Shown piece after piece: positions 1 to 7,257 of a stretch of DNA of 9,796 nucleotides. The notes beneath the pieces were generated by a model. That model saw only the letters and a list, made by a program, of their open reading frames with translations, searched no databases and was not told the DNA's origin. The position numbers and the translations under genes are program-made. Origin of the DNA: Chloroflexota bacterium (GTDB lineage: Bacteria; Chloroflexota; Anaerolineae; 4572-78; J111); assembly GCA_003694775.1 (NCBI GenBank), contig RFJV01000105.1, forward strand, positions 1 through 9,796, written 5' to 3'. How positions within the stretch are numbered: the stretch's first letter is position 1; each line of letters begins with the position of its first letter.

Positions 1-2
1 CC

Positions 3-3000
3 ATGACCAGCTTCTGCCATTTACACTGTCACAGTGAATATTCCCTGCTCGATGGGCTGGGCCGCACTGCGGACCTGGCCAGGCAGGCGGCCAAACTCGG
101 CCAGCCGGCCCTGGCCCTGACCGACCACGGCGTTATGCACGGCGCGGTGGAGTTTTTCCGCAACTGCAAAAAGCACGGCGTCAAGCCGGTCATCGGCATG
201 GAAGCCTACCTCACCCTCTACGGCCGGCCTATGGACGGCACCGACCCCAACAAGGACAAGGACCGCCACCACCTGCTCCTGCTGGCCCAGAATATGACCG
301 GCTACAAAAATCTGCTCAAAATTGCCAGCGATGCCCAGCTCAAAGGTTTCTACTACAAACCCCGCATCGACGCCGACTATCTGGCCGAACACGCCGAGGG
401 TCTTATCTGCACCACCGGCTGTATGGCCGCGGAAATTCCCTCCCTGCTCAACCCGGAAAATGGACGCCCACCCCAGCCGGAACTGGCTCTTCAGCGGCTG
501 ATGTGGTACCTGGAAGTCTTTGGCCGGGAGCGGTTCTTCATTGAACTGCAGGAGCACAGCATCCCCGCCCTGACCCAGATTAACAAAACGCTGTTCGAAT
601 GGGGCAAAAAATACGGCCTGGAGTTCATCGTGACCAACGACGTGCACTACGTCACCGCGGCGGACGCCCAGGCTCACGACACCCTCTTATGCGTGCAAAC
701 CAACTCGCTGGTTGACCAGCAGAACCGCATGCGCCTGTCCGACTTTGGCTACTACCTCAAGAGCGAAGAGGAAATGCGCGCCCTCTTCCGCCCCCTGGCC
801 GACCTGCCGGAAAGCGCCTTCACCAACACCCTCAAAATTGCCGAAATGTGCGAGGTGGACCTGGAAGACAAGAGCTTCCACCTGCCCGACCCGTTCGAGC
901 CGCCCGCCGCGCCCATCGAACTGAACGGGCGGCCCGCGGTGACGGTCTCTTCCCCCCCGGCCACCGCCGCCGACGCCCTCTTTGCCGACCGCTCCCTGCC
1001 CTGGCTGGCCCAGATTCCGGAGGAATACATCACCGCCAGGGATTACCCCGCGGCTCTGCGCCACCTCACCGAACAGGGCCTCCGGGAACGGTACGGCGAC
1101 CGGGCCGACTCGCCGGAAGTGCAGGCCCGCAAAGAGCACGAACTCAACATCATCAACAGTATGGGCTTTGCCCCCTACTACCTGATTGTGTGGGACCTGT
1201 GCCGGTACGCCCAGGCCCGCAATATCTGGTGGAACGTGCGCGGCTCCGGGGCCGGCTCCATTGTGGCCTACGCCATCGGCATTACCCTGATTGACCCTCT
1301 CCGCCACAACCTGATTTTTGAGCGCTTCCTCAACCCCGGCCGCGTCTCCATGCCCGATTTTGACCTGGACTACCCCGACGACCAGCGGGAATATATGATT
1401 GACTACGCCCGCCGGCGCTACGGCGACAAGCGGGTCGCCCAGATTGTTTCCTTTGGCCGGATGAAAGCCCGCGCCGCCATCCGCGACGTGGGCCGGGCCA
1501 TGAACATCCCCCTGCCGGAAGTGGACCGCATCGCCAAGATGATTTCCGCCATCCCCGGCAAACCGGCCACCATCGACAACGCCCTGGACCCGGAGCACGA
1601 GTTCTTCTCCCCGGAGCTGAAACAGCTTTACGAAACCGACGACCGCATCCGCCGGCTGATTGACTCCGCCCGCCAGCTAGAAGGCGTGGCCCGCCATTCC
1701 TCCGTCCACGCCGCGGCCGTCATCATCACCGACCAGGACCTGACCGAATACGTGCCGGTGATGCGCGGCCAGGGCGCCGTGGTCACCGAGTCGGTCACCC
1801 AGTTTGAGTTTCCCATCTGTGAATCCATCGGCCTGCTCAAGGTAGACTTCCTCGGCCTGTCTACCCTGACCGTGATGCGCAAGGCCTGCGAGCTGATTAA
1901 ACAGCGCCACGGCCTGGAGTTCAACCTGCACAACCTGCCGATGGACAACCCGGAGCTGTTCAAAAAGCAGTATCCCCACTTCCCGCCGCCGGAAAAAGCC
2001 TTTGAACTGCTGGCCAAAGGAGACGTCACCGGCGTGTTCCAGGTGGAAGGCTCCGGCATGCGCCGGGTGCTGACCGACATGAAGCCAACCCGCTTTGAAC
2101 ACATTGTGGCCGCCATTTCTCTGTTCCGGCCCGGCCCGATGGAATACATCCCCACCTACATCGCCCGGATGCACGGCAAAGAGCCGGTAGAGTTCAAGCA
2201 CCCCCGCCTGGAACCGATTCTGGCCGAAACCTACGGCATCATCGTTTACCAGGAACAGATTATCCAGATTGCCTCCCAACTGGCCGGCTACGCCCCCGGT
2301 GACGCCGACCGCATCCGCAAGGCGGTCGGCAAAAAGAAAAAGGAAGAAATCGACGCCCACCGGGCCAAGTTCATCAAAGGCGCGGTGGAAAACGGCATCC
2401 CCAAAGAAACCGCCGAAGCCATCTACAGCGATATTGAATTCTTCGCTCGCTACGGCTTCAACAAGGCCCACGCCGCCGACTACGCCCTGGTGACCTGCCA
2501 GACCGCCTACCTCAAGGCCCACTTCCCGGTGGAATACATGGCCGCCTTACTGACCGTTGAACGGGGGAACACCGACAAGGTTGGGATGCTGGTGGGCGAG
2601 TGCCGCGCGATGGGCATCGACATTGTGCCGCCCAATGTCAACTACGGCGGCATCGAATTCATCATCGAGGAGCAGGACGGACAGTCCCCCCGCATCCACT
2701 TCAGCCTGAGCGCCATCAAAAATGTGGGCGAAGGGCCGGTGGAAACTATTGTCCGTGCTCGCCAAGAAGGCGGCCCCTTCAAGGATATTGACGACTTCTG
2801 CAACCGGGTCGACCTGCGGCAGGTGGGCCGCCGCGCCCTGGAGTGTCTCATCAAGGTGGGCGCGCTGGATGATTTTGGCGACCGCCCTACCCTGCTGGCA
2901 ATTATCGACCGCATGCTGAACCTGTCCGGCTCCACCCACAAGGCCGCCTCGGTGGGTCAGCTCAGCATGTTCGAGATGGAAGCCTTCGACGCGCCGCAGA

Positions 3001-3833
3001 CCGGCTCCATCATGTATCCCCTGCCGGAAGTGGAGCCGGTCAGCCGGAAAGAAATGCTGGCCTGGGAAAAAGAGCTGGCCGGCGCGTACCTGTCGGCCCA
3101 TCCCATCCAGAAATTTGCCGCCGACATCAAGGCCTCCGGCAGTACTTTCATCAGCGAACTGGATGAAACCGCCCACGGCAAAACCGTGCAGGTGGTGGGG
3201 ATGGTCAGTTCGGTGCGCCACCACCAGACCAAAAAGGGCGACCCGATGGCCTTTGTAGAAATCGAAGACCTGCACGGCTCGTGCGAACTGATTGTCTTCC
3301 CCCGCGCCTACAGTGCCCATAAAGACCTGCTGGCCGAGGGCAATCTGGTAGTAGTCCGGGGCAAGGTAGAACTGCGCGAAGGCCGCCCACCGCAAATCCT
3401 GGTCGATTCCATTTCCAACCAGATTACCACCTACCGCCCCGCGGCGAACGGCTCGGCGGGCAATGGACAGCCCCAAGCCAACGGTCACCCTGCTCCTCCC
3501 CCATCCGTCGCCGAACCGACAATGCCTTATATGCCGCCGCCTCCCCCGCCTCCGCCGGAAGAAATGACGACCACCACCCGTCCGGCCCCGGCCCAACGCC
3601 GCCTGCATGTGGTTCTGCGCCGCACCCGCAACCTGGCCCAGGACCGCCACCTGCTGAAAACCGTCTACAACCTGCTCACCGAACAGCGCGGCGAAGACCG
3701 GTTTACCCTTTATATCCCGGATGGCAAGCGGAAAATTCGCATCGAGTTCCCCCAACAGACCACTCGCCACACCGCCCACCTGGAGCAGAGACTCATCCAG
3801 CTTCTGGGGGCCAAGTCGGTGTGGGTGGAGTGA
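3..3833 (+). CDS. dnaE: DNA polymerase III subunit alpha (replicative polymerase), 1276 aa
   Basis: Catalytic alpha subunit of the replicative DNA polymerase III holoenzyme (C-family polymerase), working at the fork with the sliding clamp and clamp loader. The N-terminal PHP domain (about residues 5-290) keeps its metal ligands: HLH at 6-8 and H10, D41-H42, E67, H90, C140, and D213/H215. The polymerase core has PDFDLD at 451-456 (D454 and D456 catalytic) and KVDFLGL at 613-619 (D615, third catalytic aspartate). The family block [17 protein letters not shown] lies at 814-830. A clamp-binding motif QLSMF is at 986-990, and an OB-fold spans about 1060-1140. A proline-rich linker with eight consecutive prolines (1178-1185) then leads to a roughly 78-residue C-terminal domain. 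A poorly conserved insert of about 40 residues lies near 300-340. The ATG at base 3 fits, because DnaE proteins normally start just before this histidine motif. The ribosome binding site is outside the window. Length is somewhat above the usual 1150-1200. Identification is secure. Confidence 0.97.
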   Translation: MTSFCHLHCHSEYSLLDGLGRTADLARQAAKLGQPALALTDHGVMHGAVEFFRNCKKHGVKPVIGMEAYLTLYGRPMDGTDPNKDKDRHHLLLLAQNMTGYKNLLKIASDAQLKGFYYKPRIDADYLAEHAEGLICTTGCMAAEIPSLLNPENGRPPQPELALQRLMWYLEVFGRERFFIELQEHSIPALTQINKTLFEWGKKYGLEFIVTNDVHYVTAADAQAHDTLLCVQTNSLVDQQNRMRLSDFGYYLKSEEEMRALFRPLADLPESAFTNTLKIAEMCEVDLEDKSFHLPDPFEPPAAPIELNGRPAVTVSSPPATAADALFADRSLPWLAQIPEEYITARDYPAALRHLTEQGLRERYGDRADSPEVQARKEHELNIINSMGFAPYYLIVWDLCRYAQARNIWWNVRGSGAGSIVAYAIGITLIDPLRHNLIFERFLNPGRVSMPDFDLDYPDDQREYMIDYARRRYGDKRVAQIVSFGRMKARAAIRDVGRAMNIPLPEVDRIAKMISAIPGKPATIDNALDPEHEFFSPELKQLYETDDRIRRLIDSARQLEGVARHSSVHAAAVIITDQDLTEYVPVMRGQGAVVTESVTQFEFPICESIGLLKVDFLGLSTLTVMRKACELIKQRHGLEFNLHNLPMDNPELFKKQYPHFPPPEKAFELLAKGDVTGVFQVEGSGMRRVLTDMKPTRFEHIVAAISLFRPGPMEYIPTYIARMHGKEPVEFKHPRLEPILAETYGIIVYQEQIIQIASQLAGYAPGDADRIRKAVGKKKKEEIDAHRAKFIKGAVENGIPKETAEAIYSDIEFFARYGFNKAHAADYALVTCQTAYLKAHFPVEYMAALLTVERGNTDKVGMLVGECRAMGIDIVPPNVNYGGIEFIIEEQDGQSPRIHFSLSAIKNVGEGPVETIVRARQEGGPFKDIDDFCNRVDLRQVGRRALECLIKVGALDDFGDRPTLLAIIDRMLNLSGSTHKAASVGQLSMFEMEAFDAPQTGSIMYPLPEVEPVSRKEMLAWEKELAGAYLSAHPIQKFAADIKASGSTFISELDETAHGKTVQVVGMVSSVRHHQTKKGDPMAFVEIEDLHGSCELIVFPRAYSAHKDLLAEGNLVVVRGKVELREGRPPQILVDSISNQITTYRPAANGSAGNGQPQANGHPAPPPSVAEPTMPYMPPPPPPPPEEMTTTTRPAPAQRRLHVVLRRTRNLAQDRHLLKTVYNLLTEQRGEDRFTLYIPDGKRKIRIEFPQQTTRHTAHLEQRLIQLLGAKSVWVE

Positions 3834-3858
3834 CAATGAAACCGGGGTTGGGTTAATA

Positions 3859-3887
3859 TTGACAGATTTCTTTATTTATCCTATACT
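3859..3887 (+). promoter_or_regulatory. Sigma-70-type promoter for the phosphofructokinase genes
   Basis: TTGACA at 3859-3864 and TATACT at 3882-3887 are separated by exactly 17 bases, one base from consensus in the -10 box and perfect in the -35 box. The region is AT-rich against GC-rich coding flanks and starts 25 bases after the dnaE stop codon. Transcription would begin near 3893-3895, leaving an untranslated leader of about 170 bases before the ATG at 4065. The boxes and spacing are seen directly; promoter activity is inferred. Confidence 0.85.
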
Positions 3888-3925
3888 GTGCCCGGACCAA
3901 ATTGAATAGCGGTTATCCCACAATC

Positions 3926-3964
3926 GAAGTGGGGAAGGCCATTCCCCGGTATTTTCCCCGCTTC
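3926..3964 (+). promoter_or_regulatory. Leader stem-loop upstream of the first phosphofructokinase
   Basis: GAAGTGGGGAA (3926-3936) can pair over 11 positions, one of them a U-G wobble, with TTCCCCGCTTC (3954-3964), closing a 17-base loop. Inside that loop TTCCCC (3942-3947) can instead pair with GGGGAA (3931-3936), so two mutually exclusive hairpins are possible. The element lies between the promoter and a terminator-like hairpin, where a regulatory switch would sit. I do not recognise it as any known riboswitch class. The pairing is seen in the sequence; a regulatory role is inferred. Confidence 0.45.
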
Positions 3965-3987
3965 TCCATATTTCCGGCGAACCAACG

Positions 3988-4021
3988 GAGGGCTGCCAGT
4001 TCTGGTAGTCCTCTTTTGTTT
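3988..4021 (+). terminator. Intrinsic-terminator-like hairpin inside the pfk leader (possible attenuator)
   Basis: GAGGGCTGCCA (3988-3998) pairs with TGGTAGTCCTC (4003-4013) through 11 consecutive pairs, two of them G-U, closing a GTTC tetraloop. TTTTGTTT (4014-4021) follows immediately. This has the shape of a Rho-independent terminator. It lies about 95 bases downstream of the promoter and about 45 bases before the first pfk start codon, with no second promoter visible between. It may therefore attenuate pfk transcription, terminate dnaE read-through, or end a small RNA. The structure is clear; the role is undecided. Confidence 0.65.
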
Positions 4022-4050
4022 CAGCCCAGTTACCCAAATTCCACTTCCAC

Positions 4051-4055
4051 GGAGG
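4051..4055 (+). promoter_or_regulatory. Ribosome binding site that decides the first pfk start
   Basis: GGAGG at 4051-4055 touches the first in-frame ATG (4056) with no spacing, so that ATG cannot be used efficiently. The second in-frame ATG at 4065 has a 9-base gap and is the likely start. Confidence 0.85.
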
Positions 4056-4064
4056 ATGTCACTC

Positions 4065-5273
4065 ATGGCAAACATCAAAAAGACCAAAGGTGTTATTGGT
4101 ATTCTCACCGGCGGCGGCGACGTGCCGGGATTGAACCCCGCCATCCGGGCGGTCACTATCCGCGCTCTGCGCGAGGGCTACAAGGTCATCGGTTTCCGCC
4201 GCGGCTGGGCCGGCCCCATTGAAATTATCCGGGAAAAGGGCGCCGACAACAGCCAGTGCTACATGGAACTGACCGAGGAAATCGTCAACCGGGCCGGACG
4301 CACCGGCGGTACATTCCTGCATACCTCCCGCACCCGCCCCAGCCATGTCAAAAAAGACGACGTTCCCGACCACCTGAAAGACACCTACCAGGATGAAGTC
4401 AACGACCTGACCCCGGAAGTCCTCAAGAACCTCGACTACCTGGGCATCGACTACCTGATTCCCATCGGTGGGGACGACACGCTGAGCTACGGCGTGCACC
4501 TGTACAAGCAGGGGGTCAAGGTAGTGGCCATCCCCAAAACGATGGACAACGACGTGCCCGGCACCGATTACTGCATCGGCTTCAGCACCTGTGTCAGCCG
4601 GACCATCGAACTGACCAACAACCTGCGCACCTCTGCCGGCTCGCACGAGCGCATCATGGTGCTGGAAGTATTTGGCCGCTACGCCGGGTTTACCGCCATG
4701 CTGCCCACCATGGCCGGCGCGGCCAACCGGTGCGTGATTCCGGAATACAAGTTCAACATGGAGCACCTCACCGAACTGCTGGTGCACGACCGGAACAAGA
4801 ACCCCAGCCGCTACTCCATCGTCCTGGTTTCGGAAGGGGCCATGTTTGAAGGCGGCGAAATGGTCTTTGAAAGCGAAACCGCCGATGCCTACGGTCACCG
4901 CAAGCTGGGCGGTATCGGCGACCTGGTTTCTTCGGAAATCAAGCGGCTGTCGGCCAGGTTCAACAACGGGCGGCAGGTCAACGTGATTAACCAGCGGCTG
5001 GGCTACATGGTGCGCTCCGGCAACCCCGACGCCATCGACTCCATTGTGCCGATGGCCTACGGCAACCTGGCCCTGGACCTGATTCTGCACGGTGTCCACG
5101 GGCGGCTGGTCGTGCTCAAGAACGGGCGCTACGACAATATGCCCCTGGATGTGGTCACCAGCACCAAGAAGCTGGTCAATGTAGAACAATTTTACAATAC
5201 AGAGCGTCTGCGGCCTTATTACAAGAGTTTTGAGATGAAGCCGCTGTTCATTATGACCAGCGAGATGGAATAG
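4065..5273 (+). CDS. 6-phosphofructokinase, probably pyrophosphate-dependent (paralog 1), 402 aa
   Basis: Cytoplasmic glycolytic enzyme interconverting fructose 6-phosphate and fructose 1,6-bisphosphate. Motifs in order, numbered from the ATG at 4065: nucleotide/PPi loop GGGDVPGLN (16-24), GGDDT (135-139), PKTMDND (157-163, with catalytic aspartates 161 and 163), substrate-binding SHER (193-196), LEVFGRYAG (200-208), SEGA (256-259) and LGYMVRSGNPD (312-322). ATP enzymes such as E. coli PfkA have glycine where this protein has D138 and K158. In the family that Asp/Lys pair marks pyrophosphate use and makes the step reversible. The usual histidine of the LGHIQRGG block is a tyrosine. An in-frame ATG nine bases upstream is rejected because it abuts the Shine-Dalgarno. 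The gene is followed by a close paralog 64 bases downstream and preceded by its own promoter and a structured leader. Family is certain; phosphoryl donor is inferred from the motif pair. Confidence 0.93.
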   Translation: MANIKKTKGVIGILTGGGDVPGLNPAIRAVTIRALREGYKVIGFRRGWAGPIEIIREKGADNSQCYMELTEEIVNRAGRTGGTFLHTSRTRPSHVKKDDVPDHLKDTYQDEVNDLTPEVLKNLDYLGIDYLIPIGGDDTLSYGVHLYKQGVKVVAIPKTMDNDVPGTDYCIGFSTCVSRTIELTNNLRTSAGSHERIMVLEVFGRYAGFTAMLPTMAGAANRCVIPEYKFNMEHLTELLVHDRNKNPSRYSIVLVSEGAMFEGGEMVFESETADAYGHRKLGGIGDLVSSEIKRLSARFNNGRQVNVINQRLGYMVRSGNPDAIDSIVPMAYGNLALDLILHGVHGRLVVLKNGRYDNMPLDVVTSTKKLVNVEQFYNTERLRPYYKSFEMKPLFIMTSEME

Positions 5274-5282
5274 ATGGGAATA

Positions 5283-5310
5283 CGTAGGGCGACATTAATG
5301 TCGCCCTACG
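5283..5310. repeat. Perfect 28-bp palindrome between the two phosphofructokinase genes
   Basis: CGTAGGGCGAC (5283-5293), ATTAAT (5294-5299) and GTCGCCCTACG (5300-5310) form a perfect palindrome, a hairpin with an 11-bp stem in RNA. A run of six T (5317-5322) follows after a six-base gap, just before the downstream Shine-Dalgarno. It starts ten bases after the first pfk stop. Similar GTAGGGCGA-type palindromes occur as dispersed intergenic repeats in several bacterial phyla, from general recollection. It may therefore be a REP-like element, a weak terminator or an mRNA-stabilising hairpin. Only one copy is in this window. Confidence 0.75.
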
Positions 5311-5324
5311 GGACTATTTTTTAC

Positions 5325-5333
5325 GAGGAGGAG
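5325..5333 (+). promoter_or_regulatory. Ribosome binding site of the second phosphofructokinase
   Basis: GAGGAGGAG at 5325-5333 is a strong Shine-Dalgarno sequence placed just ahead of the ATG at 5338. It fixes that start and implies efficient translation of the second gene in its own right. Confidence 0.85.
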
Positions 5334-5337
5334 CAGT

Positions 5338-6492
5338 ATGCATATCGGAATTTTAACCGGCGGAGGAGACGTACCCGGCCTGAATCCCTGCATCAAAGCG
5401 GTAGTCAACCGGGCGGTGGAGGATGGGCACACGGTGCTTGGCATTCGCCGCGGCTGGCGGGGCCTGCTGAACCTTAACACCGATGATGAAGCCAGTATTG
5501 AAAAATGGCTCCTGCCGCTCGACCCGCAGGTGGTGCGCACGGTTGACCGGACCGGCGGCACATTCCTGCACACATCGCGCACCAATCCCAGCCGGGTGCG
5601 GCCCAAAGAAATCCCCGAATTCCTGCGCGGCCCGGACTGGTCCCCCGAAGGCGAACCCAAAGACTTTACCCCCCACGTCCTGAAAAATCTCGACTTCCTG
5701 AAAATCGATGTCCTCATTGCCATCGGCGGTGACGATACCCTGAGCTACGCCCACCGGCTCCACACCGAGGGCTTTCCCATCGTTGCCATCCCCAAAACGA
5801 TGGACAACGATGTTTACGGCACCGATTACTGCATCGGCTTTTCCACCGCCGTTACCCGGAGTGTCAACTTTATTCACAACCTGCGCACCAATGTTGGCTC
5901 GCATGAGCGCATCGGCATTATCGAGCTGTTTGGCCGCAACTCCGGCGAAACATCGCTGATTTCGGCTTATCTGGCCGGGGTAGACCGGGCCATCATCTCC
6001 GAAGTGCCCTTTGACCCGGAAAAACTGGCCCGCTTGCTGATGGAAGACAAGCGCAACAACCCCAGCAACTACGCCATTATGACCATCTCCGAAGGAGCTT
6101 CCATGATTGGCGGCACCATTGTGGAGTACGGCGAAGAAGACGCCTACGGCCACAAAAAGCTGGGCGGTATTGGAGCCATCACCGGCGATATCCTGCGCCA
6201 GATTACCGGAGAACGGACCATGTACCAGCAGGTAGCCTACCTGATGCGCTCCGGCGCACCCGATTCGGTGGACCTGATGGTTGGCTTCAATTTTGCCAAT
6301 ATGGCTATGGACCTGATTCAGCAGAACAAATTCGGGCGGATGGTGGCCCTGCGCGAGGGCAAATACACCGACGTGCCGGCCAACATCCTGTCGGAGGGGG
6401 TCAAGCGGGTAGACGTGGACGAGCTGTACGATGTAGATGCCTACAAGCCCAAAGTCCGCCACGTCCACGGTAAGCCGATGTTTCTGTATTAG
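5338..6492 (+). CDS. 6-phosphofructokinase, probably pyrophosphate-dependent (paralog 2), 384 aa
   Basis: Second member of a tandem phosphofructokinase pair, with the same reaction and compartment as its upstream neighbour. Motifs: GGGDVPGLN (8-16), GGDDTLSY (130-137), PKTMDND (152-158, both aspartates kept), SHER (188-191 region), LFGRNSG (197-203), SEGA (251-254) and YLMRSGAPD (301-309). The Asp/Lys pair at D132 and K153 again predicts pyrophosphate rather than ATP as donor. All main catalytic residues remain, so it does not look like a dead or purely regulatory copy, although the RYAG and LGYM blocks differ from paralog 1. It lacks the short N-terminal extension of paralog 1, and the translation start is well fixed by a strong Shine-Dalgarno. 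Cotranscription from the promoter upstream of paralog 1 is likely unless the intervening palindrome terminates. The two products might form homo- or hetero-oligomers, or one might favour the reverse direction or another sugar phosphate; the sequence cannot decide. Confidence 0.92.
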   Translation: MHIGILTGGGDVPGLNPCIKAVVNRAVEDGHTVLGIRRGWRGLLNLNTDDEASIEKWLLPLDPQVVRTVDRTGGTFLHTSRTNPSRVRPKEIPEFLRGPDWSPEGEPKDFTPHVLKNLDFLKIDVLIAIGGDDTLSYAHRLHTEGFPIVAIPKTMDNDVYGTDYCIGFSTAVTRSVNFIHNLRTNVGSHERIGIIELFGRNSGETSLISAYLAGVDRAIISEVPFDPEKLARLLMEDKRNNPSNYAIMTISEGASMIGGTIVEYGEEDAYGHKKLGGIGAITGDILRQITGERTMYQQVAYLMRSGAPDSVDLMVGFNFANMAMDLIQQNKFGRMVALREGKYTDVPANILSEGVKRVDVDELYDVDAYKPKVRHVHGKPMFLY

Positions 6493-6543
6493 ACCAGGCA
6501 AGCAGGGCAGAGGAGCAAGACGTGGAACAACTACTCCACAGAC

Positions 6544-6577
6544 AGCCGGTGCGGCGGGGTATTCCGCCGCACCGGCT
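6544..6577. terminator. GC-rich hairpin between convergent genes, likely bidirectional terminator
   Basis: AGCCGGTGCGGCGG (6544-6557) and CCGCCGCACCGGCT (6564-6577) form a perfect 14-bp stem with a six-base loop. It sits 52 bases after the second pfk stop on the plus strand and five bases beyond the toxin stop on the minus strand, the natural place for a shared terminator. Neither side has a T-run, so it is not a textbook intrinsic terminator and may act as a pause or 3'-end-protecting stem. A small flanking stem (GTGGA 6522-6526 with TCCAC 6535-6539) lies beside it. Confidence 0.6.
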
Positions 6578-6582
6578 TCGCG

Positions 6583-6939
6583 TTATCGCGGGTCGAGGTT
6601 CTGGGCAAGCCAGTTAGATAAGCGTTCCCTGATAATCTGTAAACGCTGGGAGGAAATTTTCCCAAGCCGGGCATTCACCACATTTGGAGAAACTGTAGCG
6701 ATTCTACCAAGACGTACCACCGAACGTACTTTCAACCCGGACATTTTATAGTCTGCATCAGAGGGAGAAATAATTTCATCAAACCCCGGGACGGCCTGAT
6801 AGAGGCGAGATGAAACAAGCGCTAACAGCAAATCGGAATGAACTCCCGGTGCAACGGCAACAACCAGTGCCGGACGCAGCTTTCCGGCCTTTAAATCAGT
6901 TCGCGGAAACCGAATAAGAACGATGTCCCCAGGTGTCAT
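6583..6939 (-). CDS. MazF/PemK-family toxin (putative mRNA endoribonuclease), 118 aa
   Basis: Predicted type II toxin of the MazF/PemK fold, a small beta-barrel ribonuclease that cleaves mRNA when its antitoxin is lost. The family opening is clear: GDIVLIRFP at 4-12, then the KLRPALVV block at 20-27, where R22 is at the position of the catalytic arginine. The second catalytic position, usually threonine in a 'xTS' context, is filled by serine in LVSSRL (41-46); this occurs in divergent members and may or may not alter activity. The central VRSVVRLGRIATVS block and amphipathic C-terminal helix are also typical. Length matches the family (about 105-120). Its ATG overlaps the antitoxin stop by four bases, indicating translational coupling. 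GC content is lower than in the flanking genes, suggesting acquisition by transfer. Family is confident; cleavage specificity is unknown. Confidence 0.88.
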   Translation of the reverse strand: MTPGDIVLIRFPRTDLKAGKLRPALVVAVAPGVHSDLLLALVSSRLYQAVPGFDEIISPSDADYKMSGLKVRSVVRLGRIATVSPNVVNARLGKISSQRLQIIRERLSNWLAQNLDPR

Positions 6940-7169
6940 GGATGGTAAATCTCTTCAGCATCATCCAGAGAGTACTCAACATCTTCTTCTCGGAAAAACT
7001 GCTCAAGCACAAAATCCTGCCATTGATTGCTGTCCCAGTCAGCATAAGGTAACGAAATACCGCGTCTCGCCATAACAAAAAAAGTGAAATCGGCAATCTG
7101 CTGAACGATGTCGTCCGGAAGCTTATCAATTTGCTGATGCAGTTGCTCGCGAATAGACTGCGCCGTCAT
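6936..7169 (-). CDS. Putative antitoxin of the MazF/PemK-like pair, 77 aa (DUF2281-like N-terminus)
   Basis: Small protein directly upstream of the toxin, sharing an ATGA overlap (6936-6939), the standard antitoxin-then-toxin order. The N-terminal half (about residues 4-35) reads as helices with 'I.QLPDDIVQQIADFTFFVMAR' character. It resembles the DUF2281-type proteins often paired with MazF or PIN toxins. The C-terminal half is acidic (REEDVEYSLDDAEE, 60-73) and suits wrapping the basic toxin surface. No AbrB/MazE beta-hairpin or ribbon-helix-helix is visible, so how it would bind DNA for autoregulation is unclear. GGGGTGA (7174-7180 on the minus strand) is a good Shine-Dalgarno. Role is inferred mainly from context; assignment to a named antitoxin family is tentative. 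Confidence 0.75.
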   Translation of the reverse strand: MTAQSIREQLHQQIDKLPDDIVQQIADFTFFVMARRGISLPYADWDSNQWQDFVLEQFFREEDVEYSLDDAEEIYHP

Positions 7170-7173
7170 TGTT

Positions 7174-7180
7174 TCACCCC
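7174..7180 (-). promoter_or_regulatory. Ribosome binding site of the antitoxin
   Basis: On the minus strand GGGGTGA lies four bases before the ATG at 7169. It complements the GGTGA-matching end of 16S rRNA and supports this start over any downstream alternative. Confidence 0.6.
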
Positions 7181-7228
7181 ATTTCCGCGAAAGTCGGCGG
7201 CCTGCCTGGCACGCTTATCTCCAGAGTT

Positions 7229-7257
7229 ATTCTATAGAAGCCGGCTGTAATAGTCAA
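7229..7257 (-). promoter_or_regulatory. Sigma-70-type promoter of the toxin-antitoxin operon with overlapping palindrome
   Basis: On the minus strand TTGACT (7257-7252) and TAGAAT (7234-7229) are separated by 17 bases. This gives a start near 7222 and a leader of about 50 bases to the antitoxin ATG. A perfect 10-bp palindrome TTCTATAGAA (7230-7239) overlaps the -10 box and could be an operator for autorepression, as is usual for such modules. The boxes are seen; the operator role is inferred. Confidence 0.75.

Noticed and set aside
687..1598. Long antisense open frames opposite dnaE (also 1677-2522 and 2547-3836)
   Set aside because: They mirror codon bias of dnaE and carry no family motifs; dnaE is conserved through the whole stretch.
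3926..4047. Long-range pairing of GAAGTGG (3926-3932) with CCACTTC (4041-4047) just before the Shine-Dalgarno
   Set aside because: A perfect 7-base match is expected about once by chance in a region this long, so it is not evidence of a switch without covariation.
4056..4058. First in-frame ATG of paralog 1 as translation start
   Set aside because: It directly abuts the GGAGG Shine-Dalgarno with zero spacing; the ATG at 4065 has proper spacing.
3902..4222. Possible leader peptide or small gene reading through the pfk leader
   Set aside because: It starts at a TTG with no Shine-Dalgarno, has no family character, and runs out of frame into the conserved pfk N-terminus.
4059..5189. Long open frame of 376 codons antisense to the first phosphofructokinase, and a similar 382-codon one (5353-6501) opposite the second
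   Set aside because: Their sequences are Val/Gly/His-rich shadows of GC-rich codons in a well-conserved gene, with no recognisable motif or ribosome binding site. The sense proteins explain the DNA fully.
6437..6751. Plus-strand frame of 104 codons across the end of pfk paralog 2 and the toxin
   Set aside because: It overlaps two well-supported genes in other frames and has no recognisable motif or start signal.
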